This document shows, one piece after another, positions 46,824-56,083 of a stretch of DNA of 64,000 bases; position 1 is the first letter of the stretch; every line of letters starts with the position of its first letter. A model generated the notes under the pieces. That model was not told where the DNA came from. It worked only from the letters and a program-made list of their open reading frames with translations, and did no database searches. The position numbers and the translations under genes are program-made. Source of the DNA: Ensifer adhaerens (lineage in GTDB: Bacteria > Pseudomonadota > Alphaproteobacteria > Rhizobiales > Rhizobiaceae); the NCBI GenBank assembly GCA_900215285.1, contig OCMG01000002.1:124001-188000 (forward strand), in the 5' to 3' direction.

Positions 46824-47797
46824 TGAAAGCGATCCTCTGTAGCGCCTACGGCCCGATTGACGGATTGACCTTCGCCGATCTGCCGGAACCGGAGGCCACC
46901 GGCTCTCAAGTTGTCATCAAGGCCGCCGCCATCGGCGTCAACTATCCCGACGGACTTCTGGTCCAGGGCCTCTATCAGGCCAAGCCCGAGCTGCCTTTCA
47001 TTCCCGGCATGGAAATGGCGGGCGTGGTGGAAAAGATCGGTCCTGACGTGAAACACCTGAAGCCGGGCATGCGTGTCGTCGCCACGGCCGGGACGGGCGC
47101 CTTTGCGCAGAAGGGGGTCTTTGCCGAAGCCCAGTGCATCCCCCTGCCCGACCGGGTCACCGATGCAGATGCCTGCGCGCTGATGTGCGGCTTCGGCACG
47201 TCTCATCACGCGCTCAAGCAGCGTGGCCATCTCAAGGCGGGCGAAACGCTCGTCGTTGCGGGCGCTGCGGGCGCAACAGGTCTCGCGGCGGTGCAGATCG
47301 GCAAGGCCATGGGCGCGAGAGTGATCGCCATCGCGTCGACGGACGAAAAGCGCAGGGCGGTCGGCGATGCCGGCGCAGACCATGTCATCGGCTATGACAA
47401 CCTGAAGGAAACGATGCGCGAACTTGCCGGAAAGAAAGGTGTCGATGTCATCTTCGACCCGGTCGGCGGCGATACGTTTGACACGCTGGTGCGAACAATG
47501 GGTCGCAATGGCCGTTACCTCGTGGTCGGCTTTGCCGCCGGGCGCATTCCGCAATTGCCGGTCAACCTGGCGCTGGTCAAGGAATTTTCCCTCGTCGGCG
47601 TCTTCTGGGGCGCATTCACCCAGCACGAGCCGGCAACCTACGCGGACAATGTCCGTGAGCTCTTCGGCTGGTATCTCGAGGGCAAGGTCAAGCCTTTGAT
47701 CAGCGCCCGTCATCCGCTTTCCGATGCACCAAAGATGCTGACACAGTTGATGGAACGCGGCGTTTCAGGCAAAGTAATCCTCGACCCTTGGGGATGA
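46823..47797 (+). CDS. NADPH:quinone oxidoreductase family (zinc-free MDR)
   Basis: A 324-residue medium-chain reductase. Conserved blocks are [33 protein letters not shown], the cofactor site VVAGAAGATGLAAVQIGKAMG and DVIFDPVGGDTFD. No structural-zinc cysteines, as usual for quinone-oxidoreductase/enoyl-reductase-like members. The ATG overlaps the acyl-CoA dehydrogenase stop as TGATG, so the pair is co-translated; an enoyl-CoA or quinone reduction step in the same pathway is plausible. Confidence 0.87.
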   Translation: MKAILCSAYGPIDGLTFADLPEPEATGSQVVIKAAAIGVNYPDGLLVQGLYQAKPELPFIPGMEMAGVVEKIGPDVKHLKPGMRVVATAGTGAFAQKGVFAEAQCIPLPDRVTDADACALMCGFGTSHHALKQRGHLKAGETLVVAGAAGATGLAAVQIGKAMGARVIAIASTDEKRRAVGDAGADHVIGYDNLKETMRELAGKKGVDVIFDPVGGDTFDTLVRTMGRNGRYLVVGFAAGRIPQLPVNLALVKEFSLVGVFWGAFTQHEPATYADNVRELFGWYLEGKVKPLISARHPLSDAPKMLTQLMERGVSGKVILDPWG

Positions 47798-47899
47798 CGC
47801 TCTGAATCGGCTCGTGAACCTTGGGGACGGCGGCTTGCGGCGAAGGACCGCCGAACGTATATGCTTATCGGCCGGCAACGCCTTGCCGGCGCGAGAAGG

Positions 47900-48703
47900 A
47901 TGATGAAGACCAAAGACCCGATGCTCGAGATTTTCACGGCTGCCGCCATTGAGGCAGGCGCGGTGATCATGACTGTGTTTCGCGCTGGCCCGGAGGTTCG
48001 CCTCAAATGTGACCAGTCGCCCGTGACAGTCGCCGACGAGAAAGCCGAAGCAATCATTGCCGGCATTCTGACGAAGGCCTATCCGGATATTCCGCTGGTT
48101 GCGGAGGAAGCCTGCGCTGCCGGACACATGCCGGCGACGAGTTCCGGTCGCTTCTTTCTTGTCGACCCCCTGGACGGCACCAAGGAATTCATCAACAAAA
48201 GCGAGGACTTCACGGTCAACATCGCGCTGATCGTCGAGGGCCGCCCGGTCGCAGGCGTCGTTTATGCGCCTGCCAAGGGAGTGCTCTATCGCGGCGATGC
48301 GACGGGCGCGGAAAAACTGGTGATCGGTGAAGGCGGCAAGCTCGTGTCGCGCCACCCGATCGGCGTGCGCGCCTGTCCCGACAAACCGGTCGCTGTGGCG
48401 AGCCGATCGCATAACAGCCCGGAAACAGTGGCTTTCCTGGAGAAGGAAGGCGTGCACGATTATCGTTCGGTCGGCTCGTCACTCAAGTTCTGCCTCGTGG
48501 CAGAGGGGGCTGCGGATGTTTACCCCCGCTTCGGCCGCACGATGGAATGGGACACGGCGGCCGGCGATGCCGTGGTGCGCGCAGCGGGCGGCTCGACCGT
48601 GGGCCCGGATGGCAACCCCCTCTCCTATGGCAAGCGTAATCAGCCTAAGGATAGTGATTTCGCCAATGCCGATTTCATATGCTGGGGAGGCCGGCAAGAC
48701 TAA
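47900..48703 (+). CDS. cysQ: 3'(2'),5'-bisphosphate nucleotidase CysQ
   Basis: A 267-residue inositol-monophosphatase-fold enzyme with the metal sites VAEEACA, DPLDGTKEFINK and WDTAAGDAVV. CysQ dephosphorylates PAP, the by-product of sulfate assimilation and sulfotransfer; relatives act on fructose bisphosphate or inositol phosphates. Start chosen at ATG 47900 just after GAGAAGG; ATG 47903 is equivalent, and the frame extends to 47861. It is alone on this strand between the acyl-CoA operon and the DUF1612 gene. Confidence 0.9.
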   Translation: MMKTKDPMLEIFTAAAIEAGAVIMTVFRAGPEVRLKCDQSPVTVADEKAEAIIAGILTKAYPDIPLVAEEACAAGHMPATSSGRFFLVDPLDGTKEFINKSEDFTVNIALIVEGRPVAGVVYAPAKGVLYRGDATGAEKLVIGEGGKLVSRHPIGVRACPDKPVAVASRSHNSPETVAFLEKEGVHDYRSVGSSLKFCLVAEGAADVYPRFGRTMEWDTAAGDAVVRAAGGSTVGPDGNPLSYGKRNQPKDSDFANADFICWGGRQD

Positions 48704-48856
48704 GCCCTGCAAGCCTGAGTCAGGTTGCACAGGTCTTGCATTGCTGCGCCCGCAATCTGCTGTCGCGACGTGAAGCACGGTCGCCCGTCTGAAAGATGGC
48801 GAAGCGGCAGGCCGGAGGCAATAGGCAACAGCGGGCAAATCGCCTAGGCTTGGTGC

Positions 48857-49966
48857 ATGTCCTATGACCTCACCCGAATCGATCTTCCAGCGCTGTTTGC
48901 ACCGGTATGCCGGGCGACAGAGGCGCTGGCGCGACTGGATGAGTGCATCGCCCGCTCGACAATCCGGGAGGGGTTCCTCGAGCGACAGGATTTCGCCGAT
49001 GCGGTAGCCTCCATGTGGGTTGATGGCGAGCTGGTTCATGTCGAAGATCTTGTCCTCCACGATGCCCGTCGCGATGCGCGTACCCCCACCCATGAGCTGA
49101 CCATTGCCCATTCCGTTCTGCGCAGCCGCCGCCAGATTGCAAGCCATCCCGCAGACTGGGCGATGAGCCGTACCGGACTGTCGCGCCTGCGCGGAGAAGT
49201 CCACGATGCCAAGGGACAATCGCTTGCCAGGCCCGCCTCACCAACGTTCGATCAGAGCGGTTCCGACGACGACGTCGCTTCAGACGAGTGCGGCGACGAA
49301 TTTGCAGAGATCGATGCCTTGCTGACCCGCAGCAGCGCGCTGATCGAGGAGACGCTTGGCAATCGGGGCCCGCCAAATGTCACGACGGATCGCGACACGC
49401 TTATTTATGATGCGGACTGGGATGAGGACGCGCGGCTTGAAGAATGGTTCGCTGTCCTGCGCTCGACGGAAGGACTTCCGCCCTTGCTCAGGATGGCGAT
49501 TGCGCTGGACGCCTGGAACCAGCTTCAGGTGTTGCAGCATCGCGTCGAACTGGGTCGCCAGCTGGCTGCGGCGCTTCTCAGACAGGAAGGCGTAGCCCGC
49601 ACGCATCTGCCGACACTCAATGTTGGACTGAAGACGATCAAGATCGACCGCCGTCGCTCCCCCAGCCGAATGACCCGGCTTCTGGCGATTGTCGAAAGCG
49701 TCGAGGAAGCGGCGACGACAGGGCTGAAGGAGCATGACCGGCTGCTGGCCGCCCGTGCCCAGCTTGAACGTCGGACAGCAAATCGCCGTGGCCATTCGCG
49801 CCTGCCGCAACTGGTCGACCTGGTGATCGCACGACCGGTCGTCTCCGCCAGCTTGATCGCGCAGGAGCTTGATATCACGCCGCAGGGCGCGCTCATCCTC
49901 ACGAAGGAACTGAACCTGCGCGAGATGACCGGCCGAGGGCGCTATCGTGCCTGGGGCATCCTGTGA
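48857..49966 (+). CDS. DUF1612 / helix-turn-helix protein (RHE_PE00001 family)
   Basis: A 369-residue protein with no signal or membrane segment. The N-terminal part (ARLDECIARSTIREGFLERQDF) and the HEVHVE-like EDLVLHD region belong to a rhizobial family named after a Rhizobium etli plasmid gene. Residues about 310-365 (LPQLVDLVIARPVVSASLIAQEL, ITPQGALILTKEL) are a winged helix-turn-helix. The middle contains an acidic stretch (SGSDDDVASDECGDEFAE). Function is unknown; the family is abundant on rhizobial plasmids and mobile regions, which may hint at the replicon or at past transfer. Confidence 0.75.
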   Translation: MSYDLTRIDLPALFAPVCRATEALARLDECIARSTIREGFLERQDFADAVASMWVDGELVHVEDLVLHDARRDARTPTHELTIAHSVLRSRRQIASHPADWAMSRTGLSRLRGEVHDAKGQSLARPASPTFDQSGSDDDVASDECGDEFAEIDALLTRSSALIEETLGNRGPPNVTTDRDTLIYDADWDEDARLEEWFAVLRSTEGLPPLLRMAIALDAWNQLQVLQHRVELGRQLAAALLRQEGVARTHLPTLNVGLKTIKIDRRRSPSRMTRLLAIVESVEEAATTGLKEHDRLLAARAQLERRTANRRGHSRLPQLVDLVIARPVVSASLIAQELDITPQGALILTKELNLREMTGRGRYRAWGIL

Positions 49967-49976
49967 AAGACGCGGG

Positions 49977-50744
49977 TCAGCCGCGGCCCACGAAGGGCAT
50001 TTTCGTCGCCATGACCGTCATGGTCAGCACGTTGGCATCAAGTGGAAGCCCAGCCATGTAAACGACCGCATCGGCCACATGTTTCGGGTCGATGGTCGGT
50101 TCGACCATGGTCTGTCCATTCGGCTGCATGATGCCGGCGCGCATCCGTCCCGTCATGTCGGTTGCCGCGTTGCCGATATCGATCTGTCCGCAGGCGATAT
50201 CAAACTCGCGGCCATCCAGCGCGCAGGCCTTCGTCAGGCCGGTCACGGCATGTTTCGTGGCGGTGTAGGGAGCCGAGTTCGGACGTGGAGTGGTCGCAGA
50301 AATCGAACCGTTGTTGATGATACGGCCGCCCCGGGGCGACTGCGCCTTCATGATGCGAAAGGCCTGTTGCGTACAGAGGAAGGCTCCGGTGAGATTGGCG
50401 TCAACGACGGCGTACCAGTCCTCGACGCTCAGCTCATCGAGCGGGACCGCTGGGCTTGATCGACCGGCATTGTTGACGAGCAGATCAAGCCTGCCGAAGC
50501 GCTGCTCGATCTGATCAAACAGCGACCGCACCGATCCGACCCTGCCGACATCGGCTTCGATGGCATGGACGTCACCGGAGGTCTCGGCGCTGATTTCGAT
50601 CGCCGCCGCCTGCAAGACATCCAACCGTCGGCCGGCGAGGATCAATGTCCAGCCGGCGCCGGATAGGCCACGCGCGATTGCCTTGCCCACGCCCGTGCCG
50701 CCACCGGTCACCAGCGCCACGCCCTTGGAACCCAGATCGGCCAT
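49977..50744 (-). CDS. Short-chain dehydrogenase/reductase
   Basis: A 255-residue classical SDR with [10 protein letters not shown] at the N-terminus, NNAGRSSP, the Ser in [11 protein letters not shown] and YTATKHAV supplying Tyr and Lys. The C-terminal part resembles oxidoreductases annotated as YdfG/serine-dehydrogenase-like. It ends 11 bases from the convergent DUF1612 stop and is divergent from the phosphatase gene. Substrate unknown. Confidence 0.82.
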   Translation of the reverse strand: MADLGSKGVALVTGGGTGVGKAIARGLSGAGWTLILAGRRLDVLQAAAIEISAETSGDVHAIEADVGRVGSVRSLFDQIEQRFGRLDLLVNNAGRSSPAVPLDELSVEDWYAVVDANLTGAFLCTQQAFRIMKAQSPRGGRIINNGSISATTPRPNSAPYTATKHAVTGLTKACALDGREFDIACGQIDIGNAATDMTGRMRAGIMQPNGQTMVEPTIDPKHVADAVVYMAGLPLDANVLTMTVMATKMPFVGRG

Positions 50745-50938
50745 GCTTTTCCTCCCGTGACAATGCAGTTTCGATGGTCACTTGTTGCCCCGCCCGCCCG
50801 CTCTGTCAAATGCCGGAAGCCCTGCAGGAGACTCCAAGTGCGCGGGTTGCCGTCAACCAATCGGGCGCACAAGCCAGATTTTGTTTTGATCGGCAGGGAA
50901 ACCACCGTATTGCGGTATCTTCGAAGTCAGAGCCATCG

Positions 50939-51889
50939 ATGGATGTCCGAATGAATGAAAGAATGCGCAGGAGACTTCTCGCCGTAGCACCGGCAATCGC
51001 GATTGCCATTCTGCTTCTGGCACGCCGGTATCAACTCGAGCTTGGGCATATTCTCTCGATCGCCTATCTGTTCTGGGATTATGTCCTGGCCGCTGCCATT
51101 CTGTTCCTGCTGGTCCTGGCCCTCCTGAGCCGCCCATTGCGCCTTGCGGCTTTCCTCGCGGCCGTTGTTGTGGCCCTCGATTTCGTTTCACCCTTCCTCA
51201 TCGACTGGTCGAGGAACCGTGGCCCGGCCACCGGGCCGACCCTGAAGGTCATCTCCTTCAATTGGCTGGCGGATGACCGTGACCGGAGCGACATCTACGC
51301 CTGGCTGAAGCAGGAGAACCCCGACATCCTCGCCATTCAGGAGATCAGCGGGCGGGAGGACGGCGTTTCGAACGCGCTGTACGGCTTGTTGCCCTATCAT
51401 ACCCAGCCTGTCGCCGATGTGATGATCCTGTCGCGTTTCCCGATCCTGAAACAGGCAAACAGGATGATCAACGCCAACGCCATGCTTCGCGCCGAACTGA
51501 ATGTGGAGAACCGCCGTCTTGTCGTCTGGGCCATTCACCCCTACACCTTGAAGGGGCTGGACGATGTCAAGGTGCGGGACTTCTATCTCGCGGAGGTCGC
51601 CCGCTATGTGTCGCAGGAAACAGAACCCGTCCTCATGATGGGCGACTTCAACGCAACGAGATGGGATCCGCGCTTCGCCGCCATCGTCGCCGAAGGGGAT
51701 CTGCATGAGGAACCTGCGCTGCTTGCCTCGCCCACGCGAATGGCCGTCAGAAAAGGTCTTCCCTTTTTTGGCTCGCCGATCGACCATATCCTGACAAGCA
51801 CCGGCAATGTCCTGTCCGATTGCCACACGGGCCCCAATCTCGGATCCGACCACAAACCGCTCCTTTGCAACCTGCAACTGAACAGATAA
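50939..51889 (+). CDS. Membrane-anchored endonuclease/exonuclease/phosphatase (EEP) protein
   Basis: A 316-residue protein with three hydrophobic helices in residues 14-90 and an EEP hydrolase domain facing the periplasm or cytoplasm (about 100-315). Active-site motifs: ISFNWLADD, LAIQEISG, WAIHPYTLKG, MMGDFNATRWDP, SPIDHIL and SDHKPLL. The family includes nucleases and phospholipid or inositol-phosphate phosphatases; membrane-linked members are often unassigned. ATG 50939 used; ATG 50951 is equally possible. Confidence 0.8.
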   Translation: MDVRMNERMRRRLLAVAPAIAIAILLLARRYQLELGHILSIAYLFWDYVLAAAILFLLVLALLSRPLRLAAFLAAVVVALDFVSPFLIDWSRNRGPATGPTLKVISFNWLADDRDRSDIYAWLKQENPDILAIQEISGREDGVSNALYGLLPYHTQPVADVMILSRFPILKQANRMINANAMLRAELNVENRRLVVWAIHPYTLKGLDDVKVRDFYLAEVARYVSQETEPVLMMGDFNATRWDPRFAAIVAEGDLHEEPALLASPTRMAVRKGLPFFGSPIDHILTSTGNVLSDCHTGPNLGSDHKPLLCNLQLNR

Positions 51890-51963
51890 GTGGGGACATA
51901 TCAAAACCCGAACCGGAATGCCGCGTTCAGGCGGCCCGCCGGAAGACTATGGGAGAACCGTTC

Positions 51964-52740
51964 ATGCTTCGCTGGATGAAGAAAAACTTCACCCGAAAAT
52001 CCGATCGGGAGCCGAGCGCACCGGCCATAGGTATTGACGTTCCACAGGGGCGGTTCGATGTCATCTACGCGGTTGGCGACATCCACGGCCGGCTTGACCT
52101 CTTGCTGGAGTCCGACCGGAAGATCGAAGCTGATATCGCGGAAAACGAACGTGCGCTTGTCATCTATTTAGGTGACTATATTGACCGCGGTCCGGATTCA
52201 CGCGGCGTGATCGAGCATCTTCAAAGCCATGGCGACTTGAAATTCATGAGGCTCTGCCTTCGCGGCAACCATGACGACGTGTTTCTCAGTTTTCTGGAAA
52301 AGCCCCTGGCGGAGTGGGGCTGGCTGGACCTTGGCGGCCGAGAGACACTGCGGTCCTATGGGATCGCGCTCGACCCCTACCGCGACCGTGCCCTCGGCCA
52401 TCAGGCGCTTGTGGAAATGCTCAACGCGCATGTGCCGGCAACCCACCGCCAATTCTTTTCCAAGACCAGGTTATGGGCGCGCAGCGGGGACTTTCTGTTT
52501 GTTCATGCCGGAATCCAGCCTGGCATGGCCATCGAGCGACAGGAACCGCGTGACTTCATGTGGATCCGCGAGCCCTTTCTCAGCGAGGGATCTGGGCTTC
52601 CGCTGACCGTCGTTCATGGTCACACACCCGGCGCGGTGGTATCCTACGGTCCGAACCGCATTGGCATCGATACTGGCGCTTACGCCACGGGCCGTCTCAC
52701 CGTGCTCAAGATTGCCGATGGGATCACGTCCGAGCTTTAG
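51964..52740 (+). CDS. Serine/threonine protein phosphatase-type metallophosphoesterase
   Basis: A 258-residue PPP-family phosphatase with the full metal-site set: GDIHGRLDLL, GDYIDRGPDS, LRGNHDD, FVHAG and VVHGHTPG. ATG 51964 is used because GGGAGA lies nine bases upstream; ATG 51949 also in frame. Such small bacterial phosphatases remove phosphate from proteins or small molecules. It lies 74 bases after the EEP gene on the same strand. Confidence 0.87.
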   Translation: MLRWMKKNFTRKSDREPSAPAIGIDVPQGRFDVIYAVGDIHGRLDLLLESDRKIEADIAENERALVIYLGDYIDRGPDSRGVIEHLQSHGDLKFMRLCLRGNHDDVFLSFLEKPLAEWGWLDLGGRETLRSYGIALDPYRDRALGHQALVEMLNAHVPATHRQFFSKTRLWARSGDFLFVHAGIQPGMAIERQEPRDFMWIREPFLSEGSGLPLTVVHGHTPGAVVSYGPNRIGIDTGAYATGRLTVLKIADGITSEL

Positions 52741-52794
52741 CTCTTGGGAGGCACGTTGGTTTTTCGGCAGGCGGCAGGCCCTGATCTCTTGCCT

Positions 52795-53421
52795 TCAGAC
52801 CTTGGCTGCCGCAACCGTCATCCATTTCCTGGGGTTGGAGGCTGACTGGATCATGACCCATTTCAATCCGGTCTTGTCCCAGCGGCGGATGGCATCAAAG
52901 CGATTGTCGAGAACAAGATCACCCGAATTTGTTTTTACCACCAGAACCATATGCCCCTCGCCGGAGGCTGTGTATGCAACAGCCAGGCGCAAGCTGTTGG
53001 CAGACCAGCCGCGCGCGATCAGCTGGTGGCGCTTCGTGAGCGCATAGTCCTCGCAATCGCCAGCGGCGGGGGCCAGCGACCAGACATCGCCACCGGCTGC
53101 GCCGTTATCATTCTGAGGGCGGATCGCCCGGTTGATCGATTGATTGACGTGCTGCAGCTCGGCAAAACGCTGTTCCGTGAGACTGATCTCGAGACGCGAG
53201 TGGCGCGTCCGCTTCGTCGAGCACTCATCCGGATTTGCAAGGCAGAATACAACGCCGGCATAGGGGCCAACGGTGCGGTGGGAGACAGAGATGAACTCGC
53301 GGTTGACTTCGCCACCCAGGTTTCTCGTGACAGACCCAAGCGTGAAGGCTGATGCCGGAAGGGGGTGTGCCGCAACCGATGCCGTGACTGCGGCGATCAC
53401 CAGATTTACGAGCTTACGCAT
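52795..53421 (-). CDS. Transglutaminase-like cysteine protease (BTLCP), exported
   Basis: A 208-residue protein with a Sec signal (KLVNLVIAAVTASVAAHPLP, cleavage near ASA-FTL) and the catalytic triad Cys (GDCEDYALTK), His (GEGHMVLVV) and Asp (LVLDNR). BTLCP/LapG-like proteases act in the periplasm and in some bacteria cleave adhesins under cyclic di-GMP control. ATG 53421 is used; the frame extends to 53448. Convergent with the phosphatase gene. Confidence 0.85.
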   Translation of the reverse strand: MRKLVNLVIAAVTASVAAHPLPASAFTLGSVTRNLGGEVNREFISVSHRTVGPYAGVVFCLANPDECSTKRTRHSRLEISLTEQRFAELQHVNQSINRAIRPQNDNGAAGGDVWSLAPAAGDCEDYALTKRHQLIARGWSANSLRLAVAYTASGEGHMVLVVKTNSGDLVLDNRFDAIRRWDKTGLKWVMIQSASNPRKWMTVAAAKV

Positions 53422-53748
53422 GACTAGACCCCGTCTCTGCCAGAGCACCTCAGCGGTGCCGCTTCTTATTGATGGGGACCTTATGGTTTCCCCTTGCTGG
53501 CAGTTGTATCGGAGAGGTGTTTGTCGCGGTTTAAGTCAGAAGCTAAAATTTTAGGAAACAGGCATTTTCTGTGCTGAAACAGCGCAGACACAAACAATAG
53601 ATCCTGGATATCCTGTTCTGAAAAATCCACACCGGCTGCATGCAAAGCATACAACTTGAAACTCCATTGATTCTCCACAATTCCTGAATAAAACTGGAAC
53701 ATGATTACGTGGGCTGTACGCCCACTCGCCCAACAAGGAGGGTTTACT
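53422..53748. other. Intergenic region between divergent secreted-protein genes
   Basis: 327 bases with no gene I can support. It must hold promoters for the protease (minus) and the small secreted protein (plus). GTGGGC and GCCCAC (53709-53725, TGTAC loop) form a hairpin in the leader of the latter, ending just before its AAGGAGG. The middle (53520-53700) is more A/T-rich than the flanks. Confidence 0.6.
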
Positions 53749-54018
53749 TTGTTGAAATATGCCAAGTTTGCCACGGCATTGTCGGTCATTACGATAGCCG
53801 CGCTGAGTGCTGGAGCAACCCAGGCTGGCGATGCACGCGGTAACGTCAGATATGTCGGCGACGGCACCGTCATTCTCGGCGATGGCACGCGTTATCGCAT
53901 TCCCGAGGGTTCGAATATGCGCGTCCCGAAGGAAGGTGATCACGTGATCCTCCAGTTCAAGAAGGGCCCCGACAAGCGGAACGAAGTCACCCGCATGCGC
54001 ATCGACGGCTCCGAGTAA
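53749..54018 (+). CDS. Small secreted protein, RcnB-like fold possible
   Basis: An 89-residue product from TTG 53749 (or TTG 53752), placed six to nine bases after a strong AAGGAGG; an in-frame ATG at 53701 lies within the leader hairpin region and would remove this fit. Residues 2-27 form a signal peptide (YAKFATALSVITIAALSAG, cleavage after TQA). The mature part is small and charged with GDGTVILGDGTRYRIPEGS and VPKEGDHVILQFKKG, suggesting a DUF1344-like beta-rich fold. Function unknown. Confidence 0.7.
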   Translation: MLKYAKFATALSVITIAALSAGATQAGDARGNVRYVGDGTVILGDGTRYRIPEGSNMRVPKEGDHVILQFKKGPDKRNEVTRMRIDGSE

Positions 54019-54119
54019 TCTCGCAACCGACCGCCTGTACCGCTCTCGTTTCAAGCTGGCCCGATTCCGGGCCGATCAGATGATGTTCAAACTGGCGTCA
54101 GGGCCAGACATGCGTCGTG

Positions 54120-55601
54120 TCATCCTGATGCGGCGACACCTTGCAGATGACCAGGTCGGGGTGTTGCCCGAGCCCGTTTGCTTGTGTTCAGAGAAATCAC
54201 CGCGACGCCGGCCATGATCGCCGCGAAGTTCACGGCGACGCCCGGAATCTGGATTGAGAAATCCACGATGCTGTGCAGAACAAACAGAAAAAGGATGGCC
54301 AGGCCAGTTGCCGATGCCCACCGCAAGGACTTGCGTCTTCTCAAGCCTGAGAGAAAAATGATCGAAAGGCCCAGCACGGCGGTGAGGAGCATCGGAACGA
54401 AAACCACGCCTAGATCGATCCAGCCTTCAAGATAGAAGGAGTGGGCACGATCCCACAAATAGTTGCCGCAGCGGGAATCCTGATATCGCGCATAGGCTTC
54501 GCGGAAGCTTCCCAGCCCTGTGCCGACAATCCAATTATCCGTCAGCAATTGCACGATAGAGGGGTATGCACAGAAGCGCCCATCCTCGAAACCCTGAAGG
54601 TCGGCGCGCATGATGACGCGTCCGCCCAGAAACGCGAAGATCAGGGTAACCATCCCGGAAACCGCCAGGACCGCCATCGCCCTCATGAAGCGAACGGACC
54701 CCGAGCTTCGTCGCCCGGTGCGTTGCTCAATGCGCCGATATCCATCCAGCACGAAAAAGCCCGCGAGTGCAAAGAGCGCGATGAAGGTCGCAGCAGTGCC
54801 CGCCCGCGACCGCGTCAGAAGCAATGCGACCAGTGTGCAGAACACCATGACGCCGTGGATCATCGAAAGCCACGAGATGCGCAGGTGGCTCTGCCTGTAA
54901 AGGACCGTTCCTCCCAGCCCCCTGGCCGTTCCGGCTGGTAAAAGCGAATCGTAAAGAAGAGCTGCATTGAGAAGAAGTGCAGCCCCGAGATAGGTCGCCA
55001 TCGAATTGCGGTTGACCAGAACCGACGTCAGATCGTGAAGGTAAAATTCCTTCTTCCGAAACAAGATATAGTCGGGAAAAAACTCGTACTGAATGAGACC
55101 GAAAAGCGCGACCGCACCGCCGGATATCGCCACGATGCGCAAAAGACGCGTGGCAGACACATCTGACTGGAAGAGAAGAACGCCGCTTGAGAAAACGGCG
55201 AAGGGCAACAGGACGGGAATGATCGTCGCTCGGGTCTCGGCGGGTACGACTGAAATCGAACCTGCCATAGGACCCAGCACCTCTGACGCCTGGCGCCAGA
55301 CAGGATTGGCGAAAGGATTGCCGACTATTCCGAAAGCCTGGATCAAAGACCAGATCACAAGAACGCCGACCAACGCGACCGCAATCCCGTAAATTTTCCG
55401 ATGGTGCATCGCCGGCCGCACAACAATCGCTGCAACACAAGCAAGAAGAAATATCGGAATAGCCAGAAGGTCGAGCGGAAGCGACTTTACCGATCCCTCT
55501 GGAAGAAGAAGTAGCAAAGTCAAAACGCAGTATAGGCCTTGCAGCAGTTGGAACACCACCTGCGGGCGACTGATCTGACCGTTAGCAACCGTCCTCATCA
55601 T
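54120..55601 (-). CDS. O-antigen ligase / Wzy-type polysaccharide polymerase
   Basis: A 493-residue polytopic membrane protein with about ten to twelve hydrophobic segments and the Wzy_C signature WDRAHSFYLEGWIDLG in a large loop (about residues 400-415). A second periplasmic loop lies around residues 135-160. Such proteins polymerise repeat units or ligate polymer. It is divergent from the export genes that begin at 56084. The start is uncertain because 55598, 55601 and 55661 are in frame and none has a strong ribosome-binding site. Confidence 0.83.
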   Translation of the reverse strand: MMRTVANGQISRPQVVFQLLQGLYCVLTLLLLLPEGSVKSLPLDLLAIPIFLLACVAAIVVRPAMHHRKIYGIAVALVGVLVIWSLIQAFGIVGNPFANPVWRQASEVLGPMAGSISVVPAETRATIIPVLLPFAVFSSGVLLFQSDVSATRLLRIVAISGGAVALFGLIQYEFFPDYILFRKKEFYLHDLTSVLVNRNSMATYLGAALLLNAALLYDSLLPAGTARGLGGTVLYRQSHLRISWLSMIHGVMVFCTLVALLLTRSRAGTAATFIALFALAGFFVLDGYRRIEQRTGRRSSGSVRFMRAMAVLAVSGMVTLIFAFLGGRVIMRADLQGFEDGRFCAYPSIVQLLTDNWIVGTGLGSFREAYARYQDSRCGNYLWDRAHSFYLEGWIDLGVVFVPMLLTAVLGLSIIFLSGLRRRKSLRWASATGLAILFLFVLHSIVDFSIQIPGVAVNFAAIMAGVAVISLNTSKRARATPRPGHLQGVAASG

Positions 55602-56083
55602 GTAATCGTCCAAATTTGACCCATTCCATAACAGCAGATAACCGGGACTGGTGCAACGCATGGTCGCGGGCCAGCGAACAGTCCGCGACGAAAGAACTAG
55701 AGATCCTCAAGGAACATATAACAATAGAAAATGATGAGGAGTCCTATAAATTACAGCGCACAGCACATTTCGCAAAAGAATTGCTCACTACCTACCTGTT
55801 ACCGTCTTCTTACCAATCAAACCCGCATTACCCCCAATAACTCCGTCGGAACAACACTTTCCAACGATTCATGGGAACGAATTAGACCATCCGAATGCAC
55901 ATTTTTTCATCAAATTCACATTCAGACGCCCATAGAATCGGCATAAATTTTTCTCGACCGTGCTATTAATGACACACATATTGCAATGCGACAGAAATTT
56001 CATGATTAATGGACTATCTATCGTTGCATCGATCCTAAAATTAGATTAATCGCTCAGGTGATCAAAATTCGCTTGAGGGGCAT
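55602..56083. other. A/T-rich intergenic region between divergent polysaccharide genes
   Basis: 482 bases clearly richer in A and T than the genes around it, containing promoters for both directions. No convincing gene: a 74-codon frame at 55616-55840 lacks a ribosome-binding site and coding-like composition. GAGGGGC precedes ATG 56084. The length and composition suggest regulator sites. Confidence 0.6.

Noticed and set aside
54058..54073. GGCCCG/CGGGCC hairpin as terminator after the small secreted protein
   Set aside because: Only 6 bp, no T-run after it, and such GC palindromes are expected by chance in this DNA.
55616..55840. A 74-codon frame in the A/T-rich intergenic region
   Set aside because: No ribosome-binding site, no recognisable domain and composition like the surrounding non-coding DNA.
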